The notes under the pieces: generated by a model
What the model saw: the letters and a program-made list of their open reading frames with translations, nothing else
The model's database searches: none
What the model was told of the DNA's origin: nothing
Position numbers and translations under genes: made by a program
Part shown: piece by piece, positions 1-5,949 of the stretch
Position numbering within the stretch: the stretch's first letter is position 1
Layout of the letters: every line of letters starts with the position of its first letter
Assembly (NCBI GenBank): GCA_029865665.1
Contig: JARXAV010000093.1
Location: forward strand, 1 to 6,833
Length of the DNA: 6,833 nucleotides
From: Flectobacillus sp.
Lineage (GTDB): Bacteria > Bacteroidota > Bacteroidia > Cytophagales > Spirosomataceae
Reading direction: 5' to 3'

Positions 1-1048
1 GTCTTTAATCATCACGGTTTCGCTACTTGCTTTAGTAGGATTCATCGCATTCAAACTGTACAATAACAAACAAAAAATCGAAGCTAATAAGGTGACGATT
101 GACCGTACCATTATTCCTGTGGCAGTGTCAACGGTCAAAGCAGATTATTTGCCTTATGACGGTAAAGTAAATCTACCTGCCAACTTAGAGTTGAACAACG
201 AAGCGACTCTTTCGATTGGTGTTCAAGGAAAAATTGAAAAATTGGGTATTGAAGTAGGTTCAAGAGTTGCTCAAGGACAGGTTATCGGTAAGTTAGATGT
301 AAAACTTAAACAAATCAACTTAAAGGCTAATGAATTGACTTTGGCTAAGTTAGAGAAAGATTTACAACGTAACAGCGATTTACTGAAAGGAAATGCAGGA
401 ACAGAATTAAGTGTGATCAATTCTAAATATGATGTTGAAAATACCCGTATCCAAATTGAACAAGTAAAACAACAAATTGCCGACGGAAATATCATTGCTC
501 CTATCGGTGGCGTGGTTACTTCTCGTAAACTAATGGCTGGCGAATATGTAAACCCAGGGACTGTGATTGCTACGATTGTAGATGATGTACACTTGAAAGC
601 GGTTGTGTTTGTCAACGAAAAAGAGGTATATCAACTAAAAGTAGGTCAAGCCGCTTCGATTACATCGGATATATTTCCAAACAAAACCTTTGTGGGTCAT
701 GTGAAATTCATCTCTCCTAAAGGGGACGAAAACCATAACTACCGTGTTGAATTACAATTGAATACGAATGCCTTACGTGCAGGTACGTATGTAATGGTAG
801 GCTTTGATTTAGGACGTAGAGCGAGCGTATTACAAATTCCGAAATTGGCTTTAGTAGAAGGTACTAAAAATCCGTATGTCTATGTGGTACAAGACAAGGT
901 AGCGAAGATTCAAAAAATTACGGTTGGACGTGAAGTAGGCGAAAACATCGAAGTTGTTTCGGGTTTACAAGCAGGACAAGAAGTCGTTACTAGTGGACAA
1001 ATCAACTTGACTAATGGTAGCAAAATAACTAAAACTAACAACCAATAA
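1..1048 (+). CDS. RND efflux periplasmic adaptor (membrane fusion protein, HlyD/AcrA type), 5' end off the window
   Basis: The adaptor subunit of a tripartite RND pump links the inner-membrane permease to an outer-membrane TolC-type channel across the periplasm. The frame is open from base 2 to the TAA at 1046-1048, giving 348 residues, close to a usual full length, so only a few N-terminal codons should be missing. Bases 2-60 encode a hydrophobic stretch (SLIITVSLLALVGFIAF) followed by lysines. This is an uncleaved membrane anchor with no lipobox cysteine, so the protein is probably not a lipoprotein. Next come the first half of the barrel-sandwich (lipoyl-like) domain (about 209-303, with GKIEKLGIEVGSRVAQGQ), a short alpha-helical hairpin (about 304-480), the second half (about 482-570, with APIGGVVTSRKLMAGEYVNPG), a beta-barrel (about 580-825) and a membrane-proximal domain (about 826-1030). 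The GTG at 92 is internal: it lies after the membrane anchor. The permease gene follows 11 bases downstream, so the two are co-transcribed. Substrate cannot be read from the sequence. Confidence 0.93.
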   Translation, partial: SLIITVSLLALVGFIAFKLYNNKQKIEANKVTIDRTIIPVAVSTVKADYLPYDGKVNLPANLELNNEATLSIGVQGKIEKLGIEVGSRVAQGQVIGKLDVKLKQINLKANELTLAKLEKDLQRNSDLLKGNAGTELSVINSKYDVENTRIQIEQVKQQIADGNIIAPIGGVVTSRKLMAGEYVNPGTVIATIVDDVHLKAVVFVNEKEVYQLKVGQAASITSDIFPNKTFVGHVKFISPKGDENHNYRVELQLNTNALRAGTYVMVGFDLGRRASVLQIPKLALVEGTKNPYVYVVQDKVAKIQKITVGREVGENIEVVSGLQAGQEVVTSGQINLTNGSKITKTNNQ

Positions 1049-1059
1049 TCGTTAAAAAT

Positions 1060-2148
1060 ATGTCAATCACCGAGCTATCTATAAAACGACCATTACTGAT
1101 TACAGTAATCTTCGTAACGCTTATGTTGTTTGGTTTTGTATGTTATAAACAATTGAATTATAACTTATTACCAAAATTTGAAGCCAATATTGTTATTGTT
1201 CAAACAGTTTATCGTGGAGCATCTTCTGATGAGATTCAGAGTACAGTCACCAAGCCGATTGAAGATGCTATATCTGCCATTGAAGGAGTCGATAAACTTT
1301 CGTCAACATCATCCGAAGGGGTTTCTGTTGTAACAGTTCAGCTAAAATCAGGAATTAATACCCTTGATGCTCAACGAGATGCAGAACGAAAAATCAATCA
1401 GATAAAATCAACCTTACCTGACGATGCCGATGACCCAATTGTTAGTCGTTTCAACACCGATGAGATTCCAGTATTGAGAATTAGTGCTTCTGCCAACATG
1501 TCAGAGCCTGAATTATACGATTTGATTGACCAAAAAATCAAACCCGTTTTGTCGAATGTCTCAGGAGTTGGTACAGTTCGTTTAATTGGGGGTAATGAAC
1601 GAGAAATTCAGGTAAATCTTGATAATGATAAATTACAGGCGTACAATATTTCGTCGGCACAGGTAAATCAAATGATTTCGACGAGTAATAGCTCTTTCCC
1701 AGCAGGTAGTATTTTGAGCAATAGCAATCGTACTTCCATTCGGATGGATGCTAAATTGGTGAAAGTAGATGAATTAAGAAAGTTGATTATTCGTCAAAAT
1801 ACCGATGGAAGCCGTGTATTGTTGAGCGATTTAGCGAGTATTACAGACGGACAAACGGAAGCAAAAACATTAAATAGAAATAATGGAAAAGCTGGTATTG
1901 GTATTGAGATTGTGAAACAAGGCGATGCCAATGCGGTAAATGTGAGTAAATTGGTAAAAGAGAAGTTGATTGCCATTCAAAAAACGTATGCTGCTCAACA
2001 TTTCAATTATGATATTGCAGCCGATCAATCTGTTTATACCTTAGCTTCTGCTGATGCCGTAATCCACGATTTATTTTTGGCGATTCTTATTGTGGGAGCT
2101 GTTATGTTGTTCTTCTTACACAGTTTCAGAAGTTCCTTGTTTGTATAG
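1060..2148 (+). CDS. RND permease, N-terminal fragment ending at the amber codon
   Basis: This is the first 362 residues of the broken permease and the only part a ribosome starting at the natural ATG would make. It holds the cytoplasmic N-terminus (MSITELSIKRPLL), TM1 (about residues 10-30), the LLPKFEANIV motif at the start of the periplasmic porter region, both N-side porter subdomains (PN1/PN2, about 36-330), and TM2 (about 337-353). It stops after FRSSLFV, at the entrance of TM3. It lacks the D401-D402 proton site, the second porter half and ten of the twelve membrane helices, so it cannot transport on its own. A membrane-inserted fragment with a large unpaired periplasmic domain would probably be degraded. 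Sequence before the TAG shows no other lesion. Confidence 0.75.
   Translation: MSITELSIKRPLLITVIFVTLMLFGFVCYKQLNYNLLPKFEANIVIVQTVYRGASSDEIQSTVTKPIEDAISAIEGVDKLSSTSSEGVSVVTVQLKSGINTLDAQRDAERKINQIKSTLPDDADDPIVSRFNTDEIPVLRISASANMSEPELYDLIDQKIKPVLSNVSGVGTVRLIGGNEREIQVNLDNDKLQAYNISSAQVNQMISTSNSSFPAGSILSNSNRTSIRMDAKLVKVDELRKLIIRQNTDGSRVLLSDLASITDGQTEAKTLNRNNGKAGIGIEIVKQGDANAVNVSKLVKEKLIAIQKTYAAQHFNYDIAADQSVYTLASADAVIHDLFLAILIVGAVMLFFLHSFRSSLFV
2146..2148 (+). other. In-frame amber (TAG) codon inside the permease gene
   Basis: The codon lies between FRSSLFV and VAIPSAM, where related permeases from memory carry a hydrophobic residue, usually Leu or Met. One base change, TTG (Leu) to TAG, would explain it. 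CAG (Gln) to TAG is equally short, but Gln is unlikely at the start of a membrane helix. The other genes in the window end in TAA (1046-1048, 4153-4155, and on the minus strand 4242-4244 and 5950-5952). That is common in AT-rich Bacteroidota and is no evidence for recoding by itself. Confidence 0.95.
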
Positions 2149-2166
2149 GTTGCCATTCCTTCGGCA

Positions 2167-4155
2167 ATGATTCCAACTTTTATTTTGATGTATTTGTTTG
2201 GTTTCTCACTTAACTTGATGACCCTCATGGGCTTATCATTAGTCGTGGGTATTTTGGTGGATGATAGTATTGTAGTCTTAGAAAATATCTATCGTTACCT
2301 CGAAATGGGTAAATCAAAAGTAGAGGCAGCCATCGAAGGTCGTCAGGAAATTGGCTTTACCGCAATGGCGATTACCTTAGTGGACGTTGTGGTATTCTTA
2401 CCTTTATCGATGAGTGGTGGTTTGATTGGGAATATCTTGCGTGAATTCTCCTTGGTAGTAGTATTTTCAACCTTAATGAGTTTGTTTGTTTCCTTTACCT
2501 TAACGCCCTTATTGGCATCAAGATGGGGTAAAGTTGAAGTATTGAGTAAAGACACGCTTTGGGGAAGAATCAACTTAGCCTTCGAAGGCTTTATTGATGG
2601 AATCAAAGAGGAATATGGTAAACTTCTAAAGTGGTCATTGAGCCATAAACGTTGGGTCTTAATTGCTATCGTAATCATGTTTGTCGGTTCGATTATGTTA
2701 TTGGCAAAAGGATTTATTGGTTCATCTTTTGCAGGTAGTAGCGACCGTGGCGAAATTGCGGTGCAGCTAGAAATGGCTCCTCAAACACCGTTGTCAGAAA
2801 CCAACTTAATGACCAAGAAAGTAGAGCAACTCATTTTGGGCAAACCAGAGGTTGACAAAGTCTTTGCTAACGTAGGAACACAAACGGGTGCGGCAGGAAC
2901 AGGAAGTTCGAATTCAAATATTTCTGAAATATCGGTTGTGTTAGTGGCGAAAGAAAAACGTAAACTTTCGTCTGACGAATTCGGAATGATGATTCGGGAT
3001 GAAGTAGGTAAACTAGCAGGGGTGAAAGTTGTTGTTCGTTTAACTACGATTACTGGTAGTAGCGAAGCTCCAATTCAGATTGCCGTAAAAGGGGTTGATA
3101 TGGAAACGATTCAGAATATTGCTAATCAGATTAAAGCAGTTGTTCGTAAAACCCCTGGCACTGACTACGTTGAGTTTAGTACGAAAAGTTTAAAAACGGA
3201 AATTGCGATTAAGCTAGACCGTGATAAAATGGCTAATGCTGGTTTGAGTGTTACGGAAGTGGGGGGAGCAATTCAGTTGGCATTTAGAGGAAATGATCAG
3301 TCGAAGTTTAAACAAGGTGGAGAGGAATATCCAATTAACATTTCACTTGATAAGTCGGATAAACGCTCAATTGAAAATGTTCGTGAATTGACGCTTCGTA
3401 ACAGTCGTGGAGCAATTATTAAATTACAGGATGTAGCAACTGTTTCGGAGGTAGTGGGACAATCGGTTTTAGAACGTTCAGATCGTATGAACTCGATTAA
3501 AGTAACGGCTTCTGCTGTTGGTCGTCCTACGGGAACAATTGTTGCCGATATTCAGAAAGAAGTGGCAAAAATTAAACTTCCCGCTGGCGTAACCGTTGAT
3601 TATCAAGGGGAAGCACAACGTCAGAAAGACGCATTCGGAAGTTTAGGTTTGGCAATGTTGTTGGGTATTCTATTGGTGTACTTAATCATGGTGGCTCTTT
3701 ATGAAAGTGTGGTTTATCCATTTGTGGTACTGTTCTCTATTCCAGTAGCCCTAATCGGAGCGTTGCTTGCTTTGGCATTAACGATGGAGTCTTTAACCAT
3801 CTTTGCGATTGTAGGATTGATTATGTTATTGGGTTTAGTAGCTAAAAACGGTATCTTGATTGTGGACTTTACCAATCACTTAAAAGAACAAGGCTTATCC
3901 GTTAAAGAAGCACTAATCGAAGCAGGGCAAGAGCGTTTGCGTCCTATCTTGATGACCACCATCGCCATGATAACGGGTATGCTGCCGATTGCCTTAGCGA
4001 CAGGTTCGGGAGCGGAAGTTAAAAACGGTATGGCGTGGGTAATTATTGGTGGCTTAACTAGCTCGATGTTCTTAACCCTCTTATTAGTACCTTGTATGTA
4101 TTACATCATTGACTCATTAAAAAGTAGCGTGATGAAGTTTAGACAAAAAGCTTAA
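2167..4155 (+). CDS. RND permease, C-terminal part downstream of the amber codon
   Basis: The remaining 662 residues from the first ATG after the stop, in frame with the N-terminal fragment. This ATG is Met370 of the restored protein and falls inside TM3. It has no ribosome-binding sequence in front (attccttcggca), so I treat it as an internal methionine and not a real start. The part carries the rest of TM3, TM4 with the two aspartates, TM5-TM6 (LVDVVVFLPLSMSGG), TM7 after LLKWSLSHKRW, the C-side porter domain (about restored residues 550-870), TM8-TM12 with K929, R959 and T966, and a short basic tail (SSVMKFRQKA). There are no further stops or frameshifts over about 2 kb, which argues that the break is recent or artefactual. 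Confidence 0.7.
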   Translation: MIPTFILMYLFGFSLNLMTLMGLSLVVGILVDDSIVVLENIYRYLEMGKSKVEAAIEGRQEIGFTAMAITLVDVVVFLPLSMSGGLIGNILREFSLVVVFSTLMSLFVSFTLTPLLASRWGKVEVLSKDTLWGRINLAFEGFIDGIKEEYGKLLKWSLSHKRWVLIAIVIMFVGSIMLLAKGFIGSSFAGSSDRGEIAVQLEMAPQTPLSETNLMTKKVEQLILGKPEVDKVFANVGTQTGAAGTGSSNSNISEISVVLVAKEKRKLSSDEFGMMIRDEVGKLAGVKVVVRLTTITGSSEAPIQIAVKGVDMETIQNIANQIKAVVRKTPGTDYVEFSTKSLKTEIAIKLDRDKMANAGLSVTEVGGAIQLAFRGNDQSKFKQGGEEYPINISLDKSDKRSIENVRELTLRNSRGAIIKLQDVATVSEVVGQSVLERSDRMNSIKVTASAVGRPTGTIVADIQKEVAKIKLPAGVTVDYQGEAQRQKDAFGSLGLAMLLGILLVYLIMVALYESVVYPFVVLFSIPVALIGALLALALTMESLTIFAIVGLIMLLGLVAKNGILIVDFTNHLKEQGLSVKEALIEAGQERLRPILMTTIAMITGMLPIALATGSGAEVKNGMAWVIIGGLTSSMFLTLLLVPCMYYIIDSLKSSVMKFRQKA

Positions 4156-4177
4156 TATCGTTTAGTAAGTGCATAAA

Positions 4178-4212
4178 AAAAGCCTCGTTTCCGAAATGGA
4201 TGCGAGGCTTTT
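4178..4212. terminator. Bidirectional intrinsic terminator between convergent genes
   Basis: A perfect 10-bp inverted repeat, AAAAGCCTCG (4178-4187) and CGAGGCTTTT (4203-4212), closes a 15-base loop. Inside it TCC (4190-4192) can pair with GGA (4198-4200). On the plus strand the stem begins 22 bases after the permease stop and is followed by TTTTCTCT. On the minus strand it begins 29 bases after the TPR gene stop and runs into seven T residues (4175-4181 on the plus strand are A). It can therefore stop both convergent transcripts, and the U-tract is better for the TPR gene. Confidence 0.88.
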
Positions 4213-4241
4213 CTCTATAAAGGAAACTTAGTAGTTTCTTA

Positions 4242-5654
4242 TTAATCTAACTTATTTTTATACTGATCAATAATTCGGTAAATAGCCTTTTGTGCTTCTA
4301 AATCAGGGAAGTATTCAAACATGATTTCGTGTACATCATAGTTGATGGTTAATCCCGTTTCCAGATAGTTGAATGCCTCTTGGTATTTCCCTGCTTTTAT
4401 CAAATAGATGGATGCACGATAATACAATTCAGCTTCTTCTGGCATTTGTTCCATGGCAGACATCACAATGTTTGCCGCAGCATCAAAATCGCCTTGTTCA
4501 TGGTTCAGAACAGACCATTTAACCCATGCTTCCAAATTCGTATCGTCATATTCCGCAGCGAGCTGATAGGCTTCCATCGCTGAAATTAGATTGCCCACAT
4601 TGGCTTCTGCATCCGCTAAAGCAAGCCAATGATACGAATTATTGTCACTCAACGACGTTGCTTTTTTCAAGAAATGCAAGGCTTCAAACCACTTTTCCAT
4701 TTCTGACAAACAAATGCCAACGCCCAAATAACCGTCTTCCCAAAGTGGGTCTAATTTGATAGAGTCTTTATAGTAGTGAATCGCCTCTTCATAACGTTCT
4801 TGGCGTTCAATACTTGCTCCCAAACAGCAATAAACCTCTGGCGAAATCTCTTCGTGTTCGAGGCAGTAGCGATAGGCTTCTTCTGCTTTCGGCCATTTTT
4901 CCAGATTCATATAAGCATTTCCTAAATTGAAATGTGCCGATGAAAAATCTTCTTTGATAGCCACTGCATATTCGTAAGCATTGGCTGCTTCTTCAAAGCG
5001 AGCCATTTTAGAATACGCAATTCCGATGTTATACCAAGCATTATGAGAGAAAGGATCGTTGTCGATAAATTTCTCATAATAGGGCAAACTTTCTTCTAGC
5101 GAACCTATTTGATCTAAACTATTAGCAAGTTCATAAAGGGCATTTTCATTGTTCATATTCACCTCAATAGCCTGTTTGAAGGCTTCTACGGCATTATGAT
5201 GTTTTTCCCAACTCTGATATGCCAGTCCAATATGAAAATACACTTCGTCTTTTTCTTCCGAAAAATCAAGCATTTCTGTTAGTACCTCAATGGCAGATTG
5301 AAAATCTCCCTTTAGGTTGAATATGGTACTTTTAAGGTAGATAATATCGGTGTCCGCAGGATTAAATGTTTCTGCTTTATCGAGAATTTCTAGTGCTTCG
5401 TCAAACTTATTGGTATTCGAATATAACTCTGCTTTACAGAGCATCATTTCGAGGGCATAGGGATATTGTTCTAGTGCAATTTCACAAGCCCTCATTGCTG
5501 CCTCAATTTTCCCTTCGTCCATATAGTGTTCCACTATTTGTTCGTATGTATCAAGGTCGAAGAATGAACTCTCTCGTTGTTCGAGCATTGTTTCAAAACG
5601 CCTTACAGAATGGAGAACATCTTCTTGCTGATCTTCAAAATCTTCTTCCATCAT
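4242..5654 (-). CDS. TPR-repeat protein, twelve consecutive 34-residue units, cytoplasmic
   Basis: A 470-residue protein that is almost wholly tetratricopeptide repeats, a helical scaffold that binds other proteins or peptides. After an acidic N-terminus (EEDFEDQQED, residues 3-12) the repeats tile without gaps at 34-residue spacing from about residue 34 to 441. Examples are the units around NAWYNIGIAYSKMARFEEAA (from 205) and SAHFNLGNAYMNLEKWPKAE (from 239), with the usual W/Y-L-G-Y-A-A-P pattern. A short C-terminal helix region (EIMFEYFPDLEAQKAIYRII) caps it; I recall a similar tail in Bacteroidota homologues, but that is memory. There is no signal peptide, membrane segment or enzymatic domain. 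The start is well fixed: two tandem ATGs (5654-5652 and 5651-5649) follow an SD-like TAGGA, and an in-frame TAG lies at 5693-5691 with no other start codon between. It converges on the permease gene, so it is a separate unit. Binding partner and pathway are unknown. Confidence 0.92.
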   Translation of the reverse strand: MMEEDFEDQQEDVLHSVRRFETMLEQRESSFFDLDTYEQIVEHYMDEGKIEAAMRACEIALEQYPYALEMMLCKAELYSNTNKFDEALEILDKAETFNPADTDIIYLKSTIFNLKGDFQSAIEVLTEMLDFSEEKDEVYFHIGLAYQSWEKHHNAVEAFKQAIEVNMNNENALYELANSLDQIGSLEESLPYYEKFIDNDPFSHNAWYNIGIAYSKMARFEEAANAYEYAVAIKEDFSSAHFNLGNAYMNLEKWPKAEEAYRYCLEHEEISPEVYCCLGASIERQERYEEAIHYYKDSIKLDPLWEDGYLGVGICLSEMEKWFEALHFLKKATSLSDNNSYHWLALADAEANVGNLISAMEAYQLAAEYDDTNLEAWVKWSVLNHEQGDFDAAANIVMSAMEQMPEEAELYYRASIYLIKAGKYQEAFNYLETGLTINYDVHEIMFEYFPDLEAQKAIYRIIDQYKNKLD

Positions 5655-5660
5655 TGCTTT

Positions 5661-5665
5661 TCCTA
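5661..5665 (-). promoter_or_regulatory. SD-like ribosome binding site of the TPR gene
   Basis: Read on the minus strand the leader is TAGGAAAAGCAATGATG. TAGGA lies six bases before the first ATG, which supports that ATG over the second. The signal is weak, as is common in Bacteroidota, and rests on position only. Confidence 0.45.
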
Positions 5666-5704
5666 GGTAAGGTGGTGATACACTAAATCTCTACATATAG
5701 ACCG

Positions 5705-5731
5705 TTTTAGTACACCTTTGAAATACTAAAA
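5705..5731. repeat. Perfect 8-bp inverted repeat upstream of the TPR gene (possible operator)
   Basis: TTTTAGTA (5705-5712) and TACTAAAA (5724-5731) are exact reverse complements around an 11-base spacer (CACCTTTGAAA). The near edge is 50 bases upstream of the TPR start codon, inside the region where its promoter should lie. Arm centres are 19 bases apart, about two helical turns, as expected for a dimeric regulator. AT-rich arms make a stable RNA hairpin less likely. I could not find a convincing Bacteroidota promoter (TTTG / TAnnTTTG) beside it, so the role is inference. Confidence 0.4.
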
Positions 5732-5833
5732 TGATTGTGAGGGTCTTAAAAATGAATTTTATTCATTGTCTTTTGAACTTTTTAGACAACCACATGTATT
5801 AGTGCCAAGATAATTAAAAACTTTGTTTTTTCC

Positions 5834-5856
5834 AAAAAAAGGTAGCCTGTTCTACC
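5834..5856 (-). terminator. Probable intrinsic terminator of the gene at 5950-6833
   Basis: Read on the minus strand: GGTAG, a 6-base loop (AACAGG), CTACC, then seven T residues. It lies 94-116 bases beyond the stop codon of the minus-strand gene at 5950. The stem is only five base pairs, so strength is uncertain, but stem plus U-tract in the right orientation is the classic arrangement. A competing pairing uses the same CTACCTTTTTTT with an upstream AAAAAATAGGTA. Confidence 0.55.
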
Positions 5857-5949
5857 GTTACTGAAAGTACCTATTTTTTCATGGATGAACCATGCAACCG
5901 CTACTGAATTTTGGGTTAATGTTTTCTAAGTAATTAAGATTAGTACTTG

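Larger units (their letters stand above)
1060..4155 (+). pseudogene. RND efflux permease (HAE1/AcrB-like) interrupted by one in-frame amber stop
   Basis: The inner-membrane proton-driven transporter of the pump, partner of the adaptor gene just upstream. Read through, the frame is 1031 residues plus stop, close to AcrB (1049). A TAG at codon 363 (2146-2148) breaks it. Upstream and downstream parts are in the same frame, and the six codons after the TAG (VAIPSA) continue the TM3 motif found in this family, so this is a substitution, not an indel. Hallmarks of a working pump remain: the TM4 pair D401-D402 in GILVDDSIVVLEN, K929 in GLVAKNGIL, and R959 and T966 in RLRPILMTT, matching AcrB D407, D408, K940, R971 and T978. 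The double Asp favours the HAE1 (drug/hydrophobe) class over the metal-exporting class; that is inference. The ATG at 1060 follows the A-rich leader gttaaaaat with no Shine-Dalgarno, normal for Bacteroidota. Terminal stop is TAA. As written the gene should not give a functional pump, unless the TAG is read through or is a sequence error. Confidence 0.9.
5655..5949. other. Intergenic region between the two minus-strand genes
   Basis: This 295-base gap holds no supportable gene. Nearest the TPR gene is its leader and presumably its promoter, with inverted repeats at 5705-5731 and 5751-5767 (AATGAAT, TTT, ATTCATT). Further right is a likely terminator of the gene at 5950 onward (5834-5856), overlapped by an alternative pairing (5834-5879), and a small dyad CATGG/CCATG (5880-5884 and 5890-5894). 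There is also a 12-base direct repeat with one mismatch (5854-5865 and 5897-5908). The gap plus a terminator suggests the two minus-strand genes are separate transcription units. Confidence 0.7.

Noticed and set aside
92..94. GTG as the start of the adaptor gene
   Set aside because: The frame is open back to base 2 and the upstream codons encode the membrane anchor expected at the N-terminus of this family, so the GTG is an internal valine.
271..615. Antisense open frame within the adaptor gene
   Set aside because: It lies fully opposite a strongly supported coding region and its translation has no domain-like character.
2146..2148. Alternative genetic code or pyrrolysine use at the TAG
   Set aside because: No other in-frame TAG occurs in about 6 kb of coding sequence, and no dedicated tRNA or downstream insertion structure is visible; a point mutation or error is simpler.
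2167..2169. ATG as the start of an independent downstream gene
   Set aside because: It lies inside TM3, lacks a ribosome-binding sequence, and is in the same frame as the upstream part; family alignment from memory makes it an internal methionine.
2034..2228. Antisense open frame covering the amber codon
   Set aside because: Low-complexity translation, opposite the permease; it offers no better explanation for the TAG.
4380..4759. Two plus-strand open frames inside the TPR gene
   Set aside because: Opposite a clear twelve-repeat TPR frame; translations are rich in Cys, His and Phe, as expected for shadows.
5880..5894. CATGG-ATGAA-CCATG dyad as an operator
   Set aside because: Five-base arms are too short to stand out from chance, and it lies downstream of the gene at 5950 rather than at a promoter.
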